Assembly (NCBI RefSeq): GCF_014633365.1
Contig: NC_068338.1
Location: forward strand, 51,161,716 to 51,225,715
Direction of reading: 5' to 3'
Source: Diospyros lotus
Lineage: Eukaryota; Streptophyta; Magnoliopsida; Ericales; Ebenaceae
DNA: 64,000 nucleotides
Shown here: positions 46,843 through 62,347 of the stretch, in pieces
Numbering within the stretch: the stretch's first letter is position 1
How the letters are laid out: each line of letters begins with the position of its first letter
Position numbers and translations under genes: made by a program
The notes under the pieces: generated by a model
Databases searched by the model: none
Told to the model about the DNA's origin: nothing
What the model saw: the letters and a program-made list of their open reading frames with translations, nothing else

Positions 46843-47339
46843 TTAGTCCATACATAACCAAATCTGTCAGCCTGTGTAAGTTCTTCAGTTGAAGTTTATT
46901 TTGTCAGATGTCTTTTCTTTTTGTAAGTTGTGTAAAAGAATCAAATAAGATTTATCTGAGACTCGAAAGGGTTATTGGTTCTTCCACTTCGCTTGTGCCT
47001 TTTGGCCTATTTACAACTGTATTTGCCTTAAAGCTTGTCAGTATTGATAAGTACACTCTTGCTGCTTCATGATTATATTTCATGTCATTATTATCTAAAT
47101 GGTCATCAAATGTAGAGGTATTGTTTTCTTTAGATAGATGGGAATATGGTTGCATATGAAGACTTCTTCAAGTAGAGTAGTATTGAAAATAACTTTGCCT
47201 TCAACTTCACTTTTCCTTTTTCCAGAGTAGGTAAGTTTTCTCCATATCTTATTTATATGCACAGTGTCTGTAAATGATTCCATTCTCTGATATATCATTA
47301 TGCTGCTCGGCTGAACCATTTCTTGCATTATCACATTTA

Positions 47340-49906
47340 TATGGTGTAACACCCCGCCTTCTCAAGGGCGTGTCATTATACTGGGCTCAACATATAAATA
47401 TACATTCTTTTTACACGATACATTTCTTAACACCTCAAGTACCATATTTCAAATAAAACCCCCAATATATTATTCACAAATGCGGAAGCAACAATCGAAA
47501 CCTGATATGATATATAACTGAATTCACTTTATTCATAACATGAAAATCGTACCATAGTATAACATCATGTCTTCAAATAAAATATATGGAGAACCATCTC
47601 TCGAAAATAGCAATTGAGTACCTCAGATATCATTAAATGATACCTCAAATAACATTGAACAATATTACATGATTGATAAAACATCATTTGTAATACATGG
47701 CATACTTTGATTTTACAAGACCAATCCTCAAAGGAACATAAGTTTAACATGACTAAAACATAATCGAATCTTCCTGAGGAAGCAAAATATCGGAACAACA
47801 TGCTGAATCCATCGGGCACGTCAACACGTGCCGTCACATCTCAACCACTTCTTTGTCTAAGCTGCAAGTCCTAATTGGAACGTTTGAATGTTCTAAGGGC
47901 ATAACTCAAGTTAGATGCTGAATCATCTAAGTGAGTGTTTAAAAATAGATTCATGAATGCATGATGCAATAACATGAACAAACATATGCCTTAGTGTAAC
48001 TTCCCTGGCAATCAATACCCGGCACGGAACCCTAGGTAGTAATCTTGACCTGTTTACAGGGTACTCCTAACGTTATTCCAACAATGCTCTTAAGGAATTA
48101 CGGCTACACTATCAGGGCAACATCCCATCCCGACACAAGTATCGATATGCCAAATAACATCATGCTGAATGAAATATCACGACTATTGATGCAACAATAC
48201 GTGCACAAATATGACAAAATGCTCATATAATACATATAACTTAGCCACCTTCATGACTATCATGCTCGACATAGGCAAAACATAACATGTATAAGCTTTT
48301 GGAGAAAACCACTTACATTCTAAATAAGATTCAGATCACCTCGAAAAGCGAGTATTGTCTCAGTTTGCATGTCAACCCTCAAAAGTTGCACAAACACTCA
48401 AATCTTGAGCCACAAAGCACCCTATCCATCATATTTATTTAAATAAATATCATCCTTATTTTTCCGTAATTTCTTCACATTTTTCTTTATTTTCTTCTCA
48501 TTTTTCTCTTTGAAAAATCCAAAATAAATACCTATTCAAACATTTTTCCAAATTTTTCTCCACAATAATTCTTAAAATAATTCTAGAAAAAATATAAAAA
48601 AAATTCAGAATTACCAGATAGGCCACGTGCCCTCACGCGCCAGGAAAGTGGGCTGTGCGTGATGACCAGCGTGTGTAGCCCACGTGCCAGTCATCTTCTC
48701 CAGCATCGGCACACCGGCGCTGCTGGCTTCTTCTCCCACGTTGTTCTATACTACCAGTCGATCTCAATGGGCCAATTTTGTGCTCGAAATCATCACTGGA
48801 AGGCCTTCAATCGGTCGTTTAAAGGTTTGGCCCCGACGACCGCCTGGGTTTTTCGGCGACTCTTGAAACACCATCTAAATTTCACGAAAACTCACGAAAT
48901 TCTCCAGAAATCATCCTCTAGACATGGGGAACAAAAGCCCCTTATCCATAGCCCTCAATTTTTCCAAAAACGTGAGCAATTTTGAGGCCTAAACTTGTGA
49001 AAACCCTCGGCCAAACCTGGCTATTTATAGCCAAAATCGAACCCTTAAATGCTCTTAGCCATCACATCCGAGGTCTTTAATGCCTCTACCTGCTCTAGAT
49101 CGACCCGAAAACATCATCCTTCGCCCCCAAACCTGGTTACAAAGCATTGAAATTTTTGGCCAAGACATGGCCGTAAATCTCGAAAAATCGGCTACTATTG
49201 AGGCCGATGTCGGCCTAGGCCTAGCCCTAGGGCCTCCCCGACCACTTTCCTCGAGTCCCTCACGGTCGAAAGCGGCGGCCGGCGGCTGACAAGGTGGCTG
49301 GTCGGCCATGGCAGTGTTCTCACTGCAAGTTTGCAAAATTACACTTTAACCCCATCCTCTTTCCAATTTGCACTTATGTCATTTCCTTGAAGCCCTTGAG
49401 CTTCCTAATAATTCCATTACAACCCACAAGTTTTAAACATTTCATTTCATTCTCAAAGATTCAAGAATAACGTCATTTCGACCTCCCCAGGCAAAATTAA
49501 GAAATTGCATTTAGGCCCGAATGTACGTTTTGACCGTAAACTCTTTCGTTTCAATCTGAAATCATTGAAGGGTTGTTTTACATACTAAATCAAAGTCTCT
49601 TCAGGATTCCATTGACTTCCCAAAAGTCTCCTACGACAATTTAGTTTTTTAGCCTGAAACATCGCTGTACCGAAAATTGTCTCTAACTTGATTTCTTTCG
49701 ATGCCATAAATTTTGCCTCGAAATGCTCGTCAATACTATATCATTTTCTTTAGATATCTCGGCTCCAGGGCACTCCTTGCAGTCGATTCAATCACTTATA
49801 ACTGTGAGAAATTATACTAAAATTCTCAAAGCTTCTGAAAATTTCATTTTCGTTCCAAGATAAATTACTCTTGAGTCATTTGAAAATTCTCAGGTATTAC
49901 ATATGA
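47340..49906 (-). mobile_element. probable solo LTR (2.56 kb) with near-matching 5-bp duplication
   Basis: The segment 47345-49901 starts TGTAACACCCCG and ends GGTATTACA. On the minus strand it runs TGTAATACCTGAGAATTTTC ... CGGGGTGTTACA, a TG...CA LTR layout with short inverted ends. Flanks are TATGG (47340-47344) and TATGA (49902-49906), a 5-base duplication with one difference. A TATA box GGCTATAAATAGCC lies at about 49019-49032 on the minus strand, about 0.9 kb from the LTR start. No gag or pol is present inside, and only small random frames occur. Because no second copy flanks an internal region, I call it a solo LTR, though a non-autonomous element is possible. It lies about 500 bases downstream of the oxygenase gene. 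Confidence 0.55.
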
Positions 49907-49909
49907 GGT

Positions 49910-51280
49910 CGAGACTTGGCCCACTAAAGGATATACATATCACTATTGCTTGCTGAAACAACTTCAAAGAAGTTTTACTTTCCGTTATTTGTTCTACTGG
50001 TACTCAATAGCAGAAATGCACATTTTCTGTTTGCTTAATTATTTTCAGTGGACTGCACTGAATCTGGTATGTAAATTATGTCTCTATTTCATGTGTTGAT
50101 GAAATTTTTTGTATTCCAACATATATTGTTTCTCTTTTTATCAATAAAAGGACATTGTAATTGTTGATAGAAAGTAAATTGATGCCAATATGTGGGATTT
50201 CAGCATGAGGTGCTCAGCTGATGTTGAAAGGGTGTTGGGTTTTCAGCCTCCAGTTGGGCTCAAGGGAAGGGAACCTTGTCTTTGTTTGCTTCTTTTTTTT
50301 TTTCTGCCAATTTTTGGGCATGTGGGGCTTCTGACAGATGAACTATTTATACTTTTCTTCTGAAACATCTAGTGATGAATTTTACAATTTCATGATACTT
50401 ATCTAACATCACAATTGCTTAAATTTTTATAGTAGACATTGATCCATTTCCCAAGCTAGATGGCAGCTTATACAGGAGGAAGAGGAACTAGTTCTACTTC
50501 TCAGGAATCTATTGATATTTTTCAGTTTTAACTTATGGCTTTATGGTTTCACAAGAATGAGAGAAAGGAAAGGAAAATCTGAATCTTTTAAGTTCTCATT
50601 GATACTCAGTTTGTCCCTGGCCTTACATTTTCTATTCCATTTCTTATTCTGTATGTTGTTTCCATGTCCTGAACTGGTAGTCATGATTGATTGACCCATA
50701 GAAGCTTCTTCTGGATACTTAAAGAATTGAAGGGATTCGTTAGACTAATAAATACCTTATTAACTATTTATCCCCCAAAAAACCCGATTAATTACTCATT
50801 TAAGGCAGCTTATCCATCTACTTTTTATTTGCCTTCCTGCATTTTTTCATCATTGCAAGTTGTGCAAACAATTCTTGTAGATTTATATTGGACGAGAGTT
50901 ATTTTCCTTGTGAGTCGTGACTGGCTACAATAATCTCCACTAAGATTTTTATTCTATCGTTAGCTAATTCAAGAATGCTAGCTGCTTACTTCTTGTTGCA
51001 GATGGTGCCTGTAGACCCATCTGTTTGTTTTTGGATGGAATAGCTCAAAGTACTTGTCATTTAGTAATGTTGTACTGAAGGAGATGCTGCAATTGGGAAA
51101 CAAGGAGTAGACAATTGATCAGTTTTATTCTAGAGAGGAAAACAGCATGTGCTTATTCTGAATGGAAATTTTGACATCAGTTATGATTTTTTATGCCCTC
51201 AGGGGCTTTGAGTTTAGTTGGAGACTTTAGAGTCTGACCAACTGTGGCTTTGCCATTTCTGTCAAGTAGTGTATACTCAG
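49910..51280. other. intergenic DNA, no gene recognised
   Basis: Frames under 85 codons only. A phrase DVERVLGFQPPVGLKGREPC is encoded at about 50221-50280 but meets no splice context I trust. The part next to 51280 is probably the subtilase 3' UTR. Confidence 0.4.
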
Positions 51281-51288
51281 GCTGCTTT

Positions 51289-54821
<3,533 letters not shown>

Positions 54822-55480
54822 CTTTGCTTTCAAGAAGAAAAGAAGATTTGAGGGGGGAGATTAGTTTGGGTGAGATGAAGATTAAACTTTCTGCTAATTT
54901 ATAGGCCAAGCTCTCTCTCTCTCTCTGTGTGTGTGTTAGCATGGGAATGGAATGGCTTTTGTCTGTTGTCTCTCACAACTGGCATTCCAAGAACAAAGCC
55001 TCCTGCATTGGCTGCATTTGGCTCGTTCATTTCACCCTTGTATCTCATCAACCCAATTACCATGTTAATTTCTTGTTGCTGTCTTCCAAACAAAACCTCT
55101 TTTTCCAACGATTCCATTAGCATCATCATTAGCACTTTCTTCTCGTCTCTTCTTAAAATGCACGTGCTTTATTACTACAATGGTGTCTTGGTTTTGTAGA
55201 GTTTTGTTTGGCCTTTTGGATATTGAAATGCCACAATAAGCCAGCCAGCCAGCCAGCCATTTACACTTCGTGAACCCCGCAAAAGACATGTCTATTCTCT
55301 TTGTCACTTGAACAATAGCAACAATAGCCAAATTAGATTCCATTTAGCTTCATAACCAAATTCATTTCATTTCACTGCCAAAAACAATTAATCTGATTCA
55401 TAAATGAAACTCTTTCTGGCACATTATGAAACTGTTCGTAAGTTATTTCGTTACAAATATATTCGATTACAAAAGGAAAT
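54822..55480. other. intergenic DNA between subtilase and peroxidase
   Basis: Promoter side of the subtilase and 3' side of the peroxidase. It contains a CT/GT tract at 54911-54937 and an (AGCC)n microsatellite at about 55238-55258. No gene seen. Confidence 0.5.
55238..55258. repeat. (AGCC)n microsatellite
   Basis: Five perfect AGCC units. Confidence 0.9.
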
Positions 55481-55487
55481 ACATTTA

Positions 55488-55510
55488 TTCTCTCTCTCTC
55501 TCTCTCTCTC
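55488..55510. repeat. (CT)n microsatellite at the peroxidase stop
   Basis: About eleven CT units directly adjoining the peroxidase stop codon, so the minus-strand 3' UTR begins with a GA repeat. Confidence 0.9.
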
Positions 55511-56918
55511 AGTTCGCGACGCGGCATTTGGCCCGCACTTCTCCATCTTGCACTACCCCTACGTTCCCGAGCTTCACCATTGAAGCTGCAAACTCCTTGA
55601 AAAACAAACTCTGGTCTCTCGCGAACAACTCGACGATCCACCGCGTCCCGTAATCGCCGTACAAGGCCTGGTCCGATCCGAACACGCCTTTCCCCGCCAT
55701 CACTCGCCTGTAATAGTCGTTGTCAAAAGTCGAGGCGGTGGAGTCCAAGAACTCTCCGGCAGCTCGATTCTTGTTCGGTTTGGGGCATTTTCTCCTCAGG
55801 CTCGCGGCGAACTCGGCGTCCATGCTCGGATCGGTGTCGCTCGCCGCGCTGAAATTGCGAAGCCGCGAGTCGAAAGAAGAGCAGTGGGAAAACCCTAGCG
55901 TGTGGCCGCCGGATAGCGTTACCAGATCCTTGACTCCCAGGCCTATCTTGGCAAAGCTTTGAACCAATTGAGTCACGTTGAAGCTTGGAGCTGGTAGATT
56001 AATGGTTTCGTTAGCCTTCGACACTCTTCCGTCTTTCCTGCCTTTCAGAACGTTCCAGTATGGACCTCCAGACTGGAGCAGAGAAACAGAGGTACGTTCA
56101 GAGTTAAATTACATTCTTCTAGTTCTACCTAGAATTATTTTGCCGATAAAATCAGGCATAGAAATAATATTTTGTAAGTCTGAGATATTCTAGAAGAGGA
56201 ATGAATTAATACTACCATGGCTACAACGTCTCTTGCTGCCATGGCGATGATGTCTGCGCAAGAAACCGTGCTTGGACATGTCATTTCGAGCTTGGATTTG
56301 GCGTCGTCGATAACGTAGAATGATCGGACTGAGATGTTGGGGGGCCCATCTTTTTCTGCTTTGTTCGTCGGGGTCGAGTCCAGCAATATTGATGCATCGC
56401 ATCCCTACCAACATTCAAACAAATTATCTATAAACTGAAACTTCAACGTAGAAAACACCATTATTATAACATTAGGATTAATTAGGGGACAGAAAAAAAA
56501 ATAAAAAAACATAGGACTCTCATACCACTGGTTAGGGATGAAGTACACACCCACAAATTCATTTATGACACAGTAGGATCAACATTAAAGATAATGATTT
56601 ACCACAAAACAATCAGATATGTCTATGAAATTTCGTTTATTTAGGAAAAATGGGTCTATAATTCTAGAACTAGAGAGAGAGAGAGAGAGAGGATACCCTT
56701 ACGAAACAGTCATGGAAGAACATCCTGAGGATACGAGCGGGGACTTTAGCATCGTGCATGGTAGCATTACGGACGGCCTCATACACAGTAGTCTCAGCAT
56801 GGGGACAAGTTTGATCATAATAATGGGCATCAAGAACGGCTTTTGAGAGAGGGGTCATGAGCAAGAGGACAAATATGGCTCGAGAAATGATCATTTCTGG
56901 ATCAAAATTACCAGCCAT
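55509..56918 (-). CDS. class III peroxidase (PER66-like)
   Basis: Secreted haem peroxidases use hydrogen peroxide to oxidise phenolics, lignin precursors and wall components. Exons 56697-56918, 56216-56404 and 55509-56072 are all phase 0 and give 324 residues, the standard length. A signal peptide is seen at [20 protein letters not shown] (Met9; the upstream Met adds eight residues and may be less used). Distal site: [20 protein letters not shown] with His at about 69 and Arg65. Then [15 protein letters not shown] and [19 protein letters not shown]. Proximal haem ligand: [12 protein letters not shown], His at about 194. [20 protein letters not shown] and [12 protein letters not shown] wording matches the peroxidase 66 group in memory. 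Conserved Cys residues are present. Exon 1 ends AGG|GTATCCTCTCTC, a donor abutting a CT microsatellite. No defect seen. Confidence 0.94.
56672..56692. repeat. (GA)n microsatellite in peroxidase intron 1
   Basis: About ten GA units. On the gene strand these are CT repeats four bases past the splice donor. Confidence 0.92.
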
Positions 56919-58399
56919 TTTTGTTGTTGAATGATCAATATATTACTCACTGGTAGACGACGACGACGATGATGAAGTTTCCTGTGGAATTATGCTAGTG
57001 CTAGTATATATACACATAGTTCTGCAAATTTATAAGTTAATTGTTTTGAAGAATTCATGTGCTTCGAAGCTACTCAACACATATGATGGACCAAACTGTG
57101 GAAAACAGAAGGCTGCAGGCTTGCTTGGAGTTCTTGGTCAAAGCTCTGTCTTCCTCCCTCCTAAGCTGTACTTTCTTTTACGATTGGCAAAGCTGGTTAA
57201 CAATCTCTTTCTCTATGCTTAGAAACAGAACAAATTAAGCTGCAGAAAGTCTGTAGTCGAGGTGAGCAACACATGCATGGATGATTACGAGTCTTTGACC
57301 ATTAATTAATTAGTAAATAACCCAGTAGCAACTACCATTAGTAAATAACTCAGCAGGTATGTGACATTTTGAATAAGTTTTTATCTATCTTTTTATATAA
57401 TAATTTGGAGATATGAACGACTGATCATATATACTACTTTATACAAATTTTATTCATCTATATGTACCCTATTAATATCAAGTAGCTAGGATGTCAACTT
57501 GGTGTGTGTATATATCATTCTAAAACTTTAATAATCGTGGTTCGAACATTGATAATTAAATACAAAGTAATGCTGAATTTATAGTTTCACCTTGTCGGCT
57601 CATTCTTCTCGAGACTTTTTGACTCTCTTTTGTTTAGATAGAAAAGATAAAAATATAAATTAAAACTAATTTTTATTCAGTTTTCAAGTCAAATTAACAA
57701 CTATATATGTTAATACTATATATGGCTACAACAAAATAATTATTATAGATATAACTATGAGAATGAGAATAAAATATGTAACCACCATGGATCATGCATG
57801 GTAGGTAAAATTATGCCTTAACCCATAATAATTAAATTATGAACGTCATAATAATAATTTGCTTAAAGTATTAAGGGTGACTGTTCGTTTGTCCGTATCG
57901 GTTGGTAGGATGATGGAGTACAAGAATTTCTGTACTGCATGCATTGCATCCTTTGGTTTCAAGGAAGCCAAAACTCCATCTCGAAGGTCACAAAAATTAA
58001 TAACCGTATTTGTAGGTCATTCATTTATATATATATATATATATTATAACAAAACAGCCGTCAAATTTTTTTCCGCCCATTTCCAGTTACTATTTTGATA
58101 TTTTATTATGTTTTTTTAATTTTTTTTAATTACCTAAAATAGAATTTTTATAAGTCATTAATTAAGTCTTGGAAATGTAGTTCTTGAAATATGTAAATAG
58201 TTTTTTCATAATTAAATAGTGTTTGGAGAATGTGTAATCATGCTTGTATATGAAGAGCAAAGATAAATATTATTAATTTTTAAATATTAGTATCAAATTT
58301 TAATTGAAATAAATTACAGAAAAATGAGACTTTTTTAAATCGGGAGAAATCTTGAAATATTAGGTAATATTGTTGAATACCGACTGTTAAGTAAATTTT
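56919..58399. other. peroxidase upstream region and intergenic DNA
   Basis: A (GAC)n-like GACGACGACGACG run at about 56957-56970 lies in the peroxidase leader. A 76-codon plus-strand frame (56992-57222) has no recognisable motif and I do not call it. A (TA)n tract lies near 58028-58045. The rest is AT-rich. Confidence 0.45.
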
Positions 58400-59725
58400 G
58401 TATTTTATTTTTATTTATATATAGTTTAATTAATTTAAATTTATTTTTTTTATAATTTTAAATGTTATAATTTTATATATAAATTAAATGTTATAATTTT
58501 ATTTTTTAACTTTATTTTTTTGTTGCTTTTTAAAAAATGTGACATGTCTTAAATGTGATAATTGATTGTTAGGATAAATATGTAAAGTCATGTATGAATA
58601 ATCAATTTTAAAATTTTGATTATTATTATTTATATAATTAATTAATTATTTAAATTGTCTTTATTTTATATATAGTTTAATTATTTTAAATTTATTTTTT
58701 TATAATTTTAAATGTTATAATTTTATATATAAGTTAAATGTTATAATTTTATTTTTTAACTTTATTTTTGTTTGTTACTTTCTTAAAAATGTGACATGTC
58801 TTAAATGTGATAATTGATTGAGATGAGAAATATGTAAAGTGATGTATGTATAATTAATTTTGAAAAATTGATTATTATCATTTATATAATTAATTATTTA
58901 AATTATTTTTATTTTACATAGTTTAATTAATTTAAATTTAATTAAATTATAAATGTTATAATTTTATATATAACTTAAATGTTATAATTTTATTTTTTAA
59001 CTTTATTTTTTTTGTTGTTTTCTTAAAAATTTGATCTGTCTTAAATATGATAATTGATTATGAGAAGAAATATGTAAAGTCATGTATGGATAATTAATTT
59101 TAAAAATTTGATTATTATTATTTATATAATTAATTGATTATTTAAATTATTCTTATTTTATATATAGTTTAATTAATTTAAATTTATTTTTAAAATTTTT
59201 AAATGTTATAATTTTATATATAATTTAAATATTATAATTTTATTTTTTTAACTTTTTTTTTGTTACTTTCTTAAAAATTTGACCTATCTTAAATGTGGTA
59301 ATTGATTACGAGGAGAAATATGTAAAATCATGGATAATCAATTTTGAAAATTTGATTCTTATCATTTATATAATTAATTGATTATTTAAATTATCTTTAT
59401 TTTATATATAGTTTAATTAATTTAAATTATTTTTCTTATAATTTTAAATATTATAATTTTATATATAACTTAAATGTTATAATTTTATTTTTAAATTTTT
59501 TTTTTACTTTCTTAAAAATTTGATATGTCTTAAATGTGATAATTAATTGTTAGGAGAAATATGTAAAGTCATGTATGGATAATCAATTTTGAAAATTTGA
59601 TTATTATTATTTTGTATAATTAATTGATTATTTAAATTATATTTATTTTACATACAATTTAATTAATTTAAATTTATTTTTTATAATTTTAAATGTCATA
59701 ATTTTATTTTTCAACTTAATTGATT
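58400..59725. repeat. AT-rich tandem array, ~245-bp units, about five copies
   Basis: The landmark TGTAAAGTCATGTATG recurs at about 58581, 58833, 59073, 59321 and 59562, giving spacings of 252, 240, 248 and 241. Each unit also contains AATTTAAATTTATTTTT, AATGTTATAATTTTATATAT (twice, itself an internal duplication), a T-rich run with TTACTTTCTTAAAAAT, and GTCTTAAATGTGATAATTGA. Copies differ by scattered substitutions and small indels. Such units look like a short satellite or an expanded minisatellite. No coding potential. Confidence 0.92.
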
Positions 59726-59759
59726 ATTATCATTTATTTAATTCTCCTTTTTCCCATTA

Positions 59760-61540
59760 GTCTACACTGAAGATGTGTTATATGTTGGACTTGGAGAAAT
59801 TAAATGCAAATTAAATTTGTGTTTTGAAAATTATGTTAAGTGAGTAAGATTCAAATTGTGTGGCAAAGCGTGGGAAAAAAGAGAAACTTAATGGTGGCAT
59901 GTGATTTGATAAATTGAGAGAAATAGGAGAATTTGAATGAAGAGAAATTAATAAAAGAAAGTAAATATCTATCTCTCTTCTTTCTCTCCATTCCCCGTTC
60001 AACCCTTCCATTTCTTCTCTTTTCCTTTTTCGATTATTCTTCTCAAATTTTCTCTTCTTCTTTACTTTTTTTTTAGTAAATTTTAACCGTATTTTTTTAC
60101 CCAGTTTGGTCTTCTGGTGTAACATAACACCACTATTCTGTCAAGTGAGTGATGTGAATGCAACTAAAAAAAATTAGACCTTGAGAGTTCGTGTGGTATG
60201 CACATATGAGACAAATACACGTAAAAATCCCCCAAAAAAAAGTCTATCCTTGAATGCATATTTCAAAATAAAGAGATTGGTTATCGTTTATTTTTTTTTC
60301 CTGTTATTGTGTAATTTTTTTATTTTTTACGCATTGCTTATTGTATTATATGTTAATTTAGGTTTATTTTTACATGATTTCGGGATAGAGTTATGTGTTT
60401 TTAATTGTTTGTCTACCCTTAAATGCATATAAGGAAATCTTTCAAAATTTATAATCTTTTTGTTGTATTTTCATGATTGTAACACGGTTATTTTATTTAT
60501 TTTTTACTTTTTTATTGTGATTTTCATTTATTGTAACTATTAAATTATATAATTTTTACCTTAATAATTTTTTTTTTTTTTTTACGATATCCATTCATCC
60601 ATGCATCGCATGAGTGATCTGCTAGTTTAAATTACAAGGCTATATACATTTTAAAATGTTTTATTTTTGACATTTTAAGACAATGAAAATAACTTGACCT
60701 ATTATTATTATTATTATTATTCAAATTAAAATAACGCATTAAGAAAGAGTGAGTTGTTGAATTTGGTCGACGTCTACCTTAGAAAATAGAGCTATATCTA
60801 TATGCCATGGTATAAATGTATAACTGCTTCAAATGTAATTTGTGGCCTCGGATTTCATTTCGCCTTTAATTTAGTCAGTTATAATTTCATTAATTACGCT
60901 AATGAAAAGTTTATGAGTAGTGCTAACTTAATGCTAAGTCAAGAATGATATATAAGTTAAATGTATTTTTTTTTTAGATAAAATATATTTATTATATCTT
61001 ATTTTTAATATCAAAATAATTTTATTGTTTAATGATGAGTCTATGGTGTTTTTAATTAATTAATAGAACTGTTTGAATGTTAAAAATAATATATAATAAA
61101 TGCACATTGTTAGAAAATAAAATATGTTTTTTTTATAAGTAAGGCTAATAATTCTTCTACGGGTAAAAGTCAACCGATAATAAATATTTTTTTTTGTTCA
61201 AATAATATACATTTATTTATCTTATTTTTAAATTATAAATGATTTAATTAAATAGTTAAAATAGAAAGTATTAAGACATTTTTCTCTGCTTTCTTTTTTT
61301 TTTTCTTAATAAAATTATTTACATATTAAAAAGAGATATAATAAACTTACATTATTTAAAAATAAGATGGATTTAATATTATCATAAAAAAAATATAATG
61401 TATATATGATTATTTTAAATTTAAAGAACAATTCGTGCTGGTGGGTGGGGAGTGAGCAAAGCAATTTGCTTGCTAGTTACTTGCAAAAGTGGGCTGCCTT
61501 TTAACTATGCAATATTGGAATGTGTTTGTGATCATCTCCC
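59760..61540. other. AT-rich intergenic DNA, no gene recognised
   Basis: Dense stops. It includes an (ATT)n run at about 60700-60720 and long T tracts. A 104-codon minus-strand frame at 59811-60125 is Lys/Arg/Glu-rich low complexity with no motif and is not called. Confidence 0.5.
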
Positions 61541-61561
61541 AATTCACAGAAGCCCATAGCT

Positions 61562-61569
61562 GGGCCCAC
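61562..61569 (+). promoter_or_regulatory. class I TCP binding motif GGGCCCAC
   Basis: A perfect match to the class I TCP consensus GGNCCCAC, 779 bases upstream of the TCP ATG. Confidence 0.45.
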
Positions 61570-61899
61570 TTGTGGCGACTGGGCTTTTGTTTTCTGAAAG
61601 TGGTAGGGGTCCACAGCCCACCACCCCACCACTGCACTGAGTTGTCTATTATTTAAAACTTTAGAAAAAATATAAAATTAATTAAATTTCTACAAGAGTC
61701 TGAAAAGGTTGAGAAAATGCCCCCTCTTTTCAAAGATTTTGAAACTAACCTTTCAATTTTTGGTTTTTTTTGTAATTACATTTTGGGCTATTAAAAACAA
61801 AATATAAAAATAAGTCAAATTGAATCAGGAATTACATTTACATTGGGGAGAAATCACCAGGTTTGACCAAATTAAAAACGGCCAAACCCATTTGCAGTA

Positions 61900-61913
61900 G
61901 GACCCACCACGTG
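61900..61913 (+). promoter_or_regulatory. TCP motif GGACCCAC next to a G-box
   Basis: GGACCCAC (61900-61907) matches GGNCCCAC and is immediately followed by CACGTG (61908-61913), which with the next bases reads CACGTGTCGC, an ABRE/G-box-like element. About 440 bases upstream of the TCP ATG. Confidence 0.5.
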
Positions 61914-61980
61914 TCGCGATCTGGAGGGCCCATCTGCCGTACGAGAGCCTCCAGCCGTTGATTCAATCCACTTCCCCAAC

Positions 61981-61988
61981 TATATTAA
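61981..61988 (+). promoter_or_regulatory. putative TATA box of the TCP gene
   Basis: TATATTAA after a GC-balanced stretch and before a CT-rich leader. It would place a start about 330 bases upstream of the ATG. Confidence 0.4.
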
Positions 61989-62073
61989 GCTTCGAGGAGG
62001 GTCCCCTTTTCCGGTTAGGAATCTCGTAGAGATAAGTGGGCTCCTCCTCCTCCTTTTCTAGGGTTTGGTTCCT

Positions 62074-62142
62074 TTCTTCTCTCTCTCTCTCTCTTTCAAT
62101 TTTTCCTAACAGTAATCTCTCTCTCTCTCTCTCTCTCTATCT
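62074..62142. repeat. (CT)n microsatellites in the TCP leader
   Basis: Two CT runs (about 62078-62094 and 62116-62140) separated by a T-rich spacer, in the likely 5' UTR. Confidence 0.9.
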
Positions 62143-62347
62143 CCCCTGTAAATAAATCTCAATCTTATTTTCAATCTCTCTGTCTGTGCCCTGTAATTTG
62201 TTCACTCACTGTAGATTGAGAGCCAGTCAAACCATCCTACTTCGACAACCCCAACTATTAATATTTGGCTTTCTTGGTTTCGATTTTGTCGATCTTTTCT
62301 GGGTTTTGATCGATCCTTTCTAGGTTTACTGTTGGATTAGGTTTGTC

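Noticed and set aside
56992..57222. 76-codon plus-strand frame upstream of the peroxidase
   Set aside because: No recognisable domain, no splice or promoter support.
59811..60125. 104-codon Lys/Arg-rich minus-strand frame
   Set aside because: Low-complexity translation of a T/C-rich tract.
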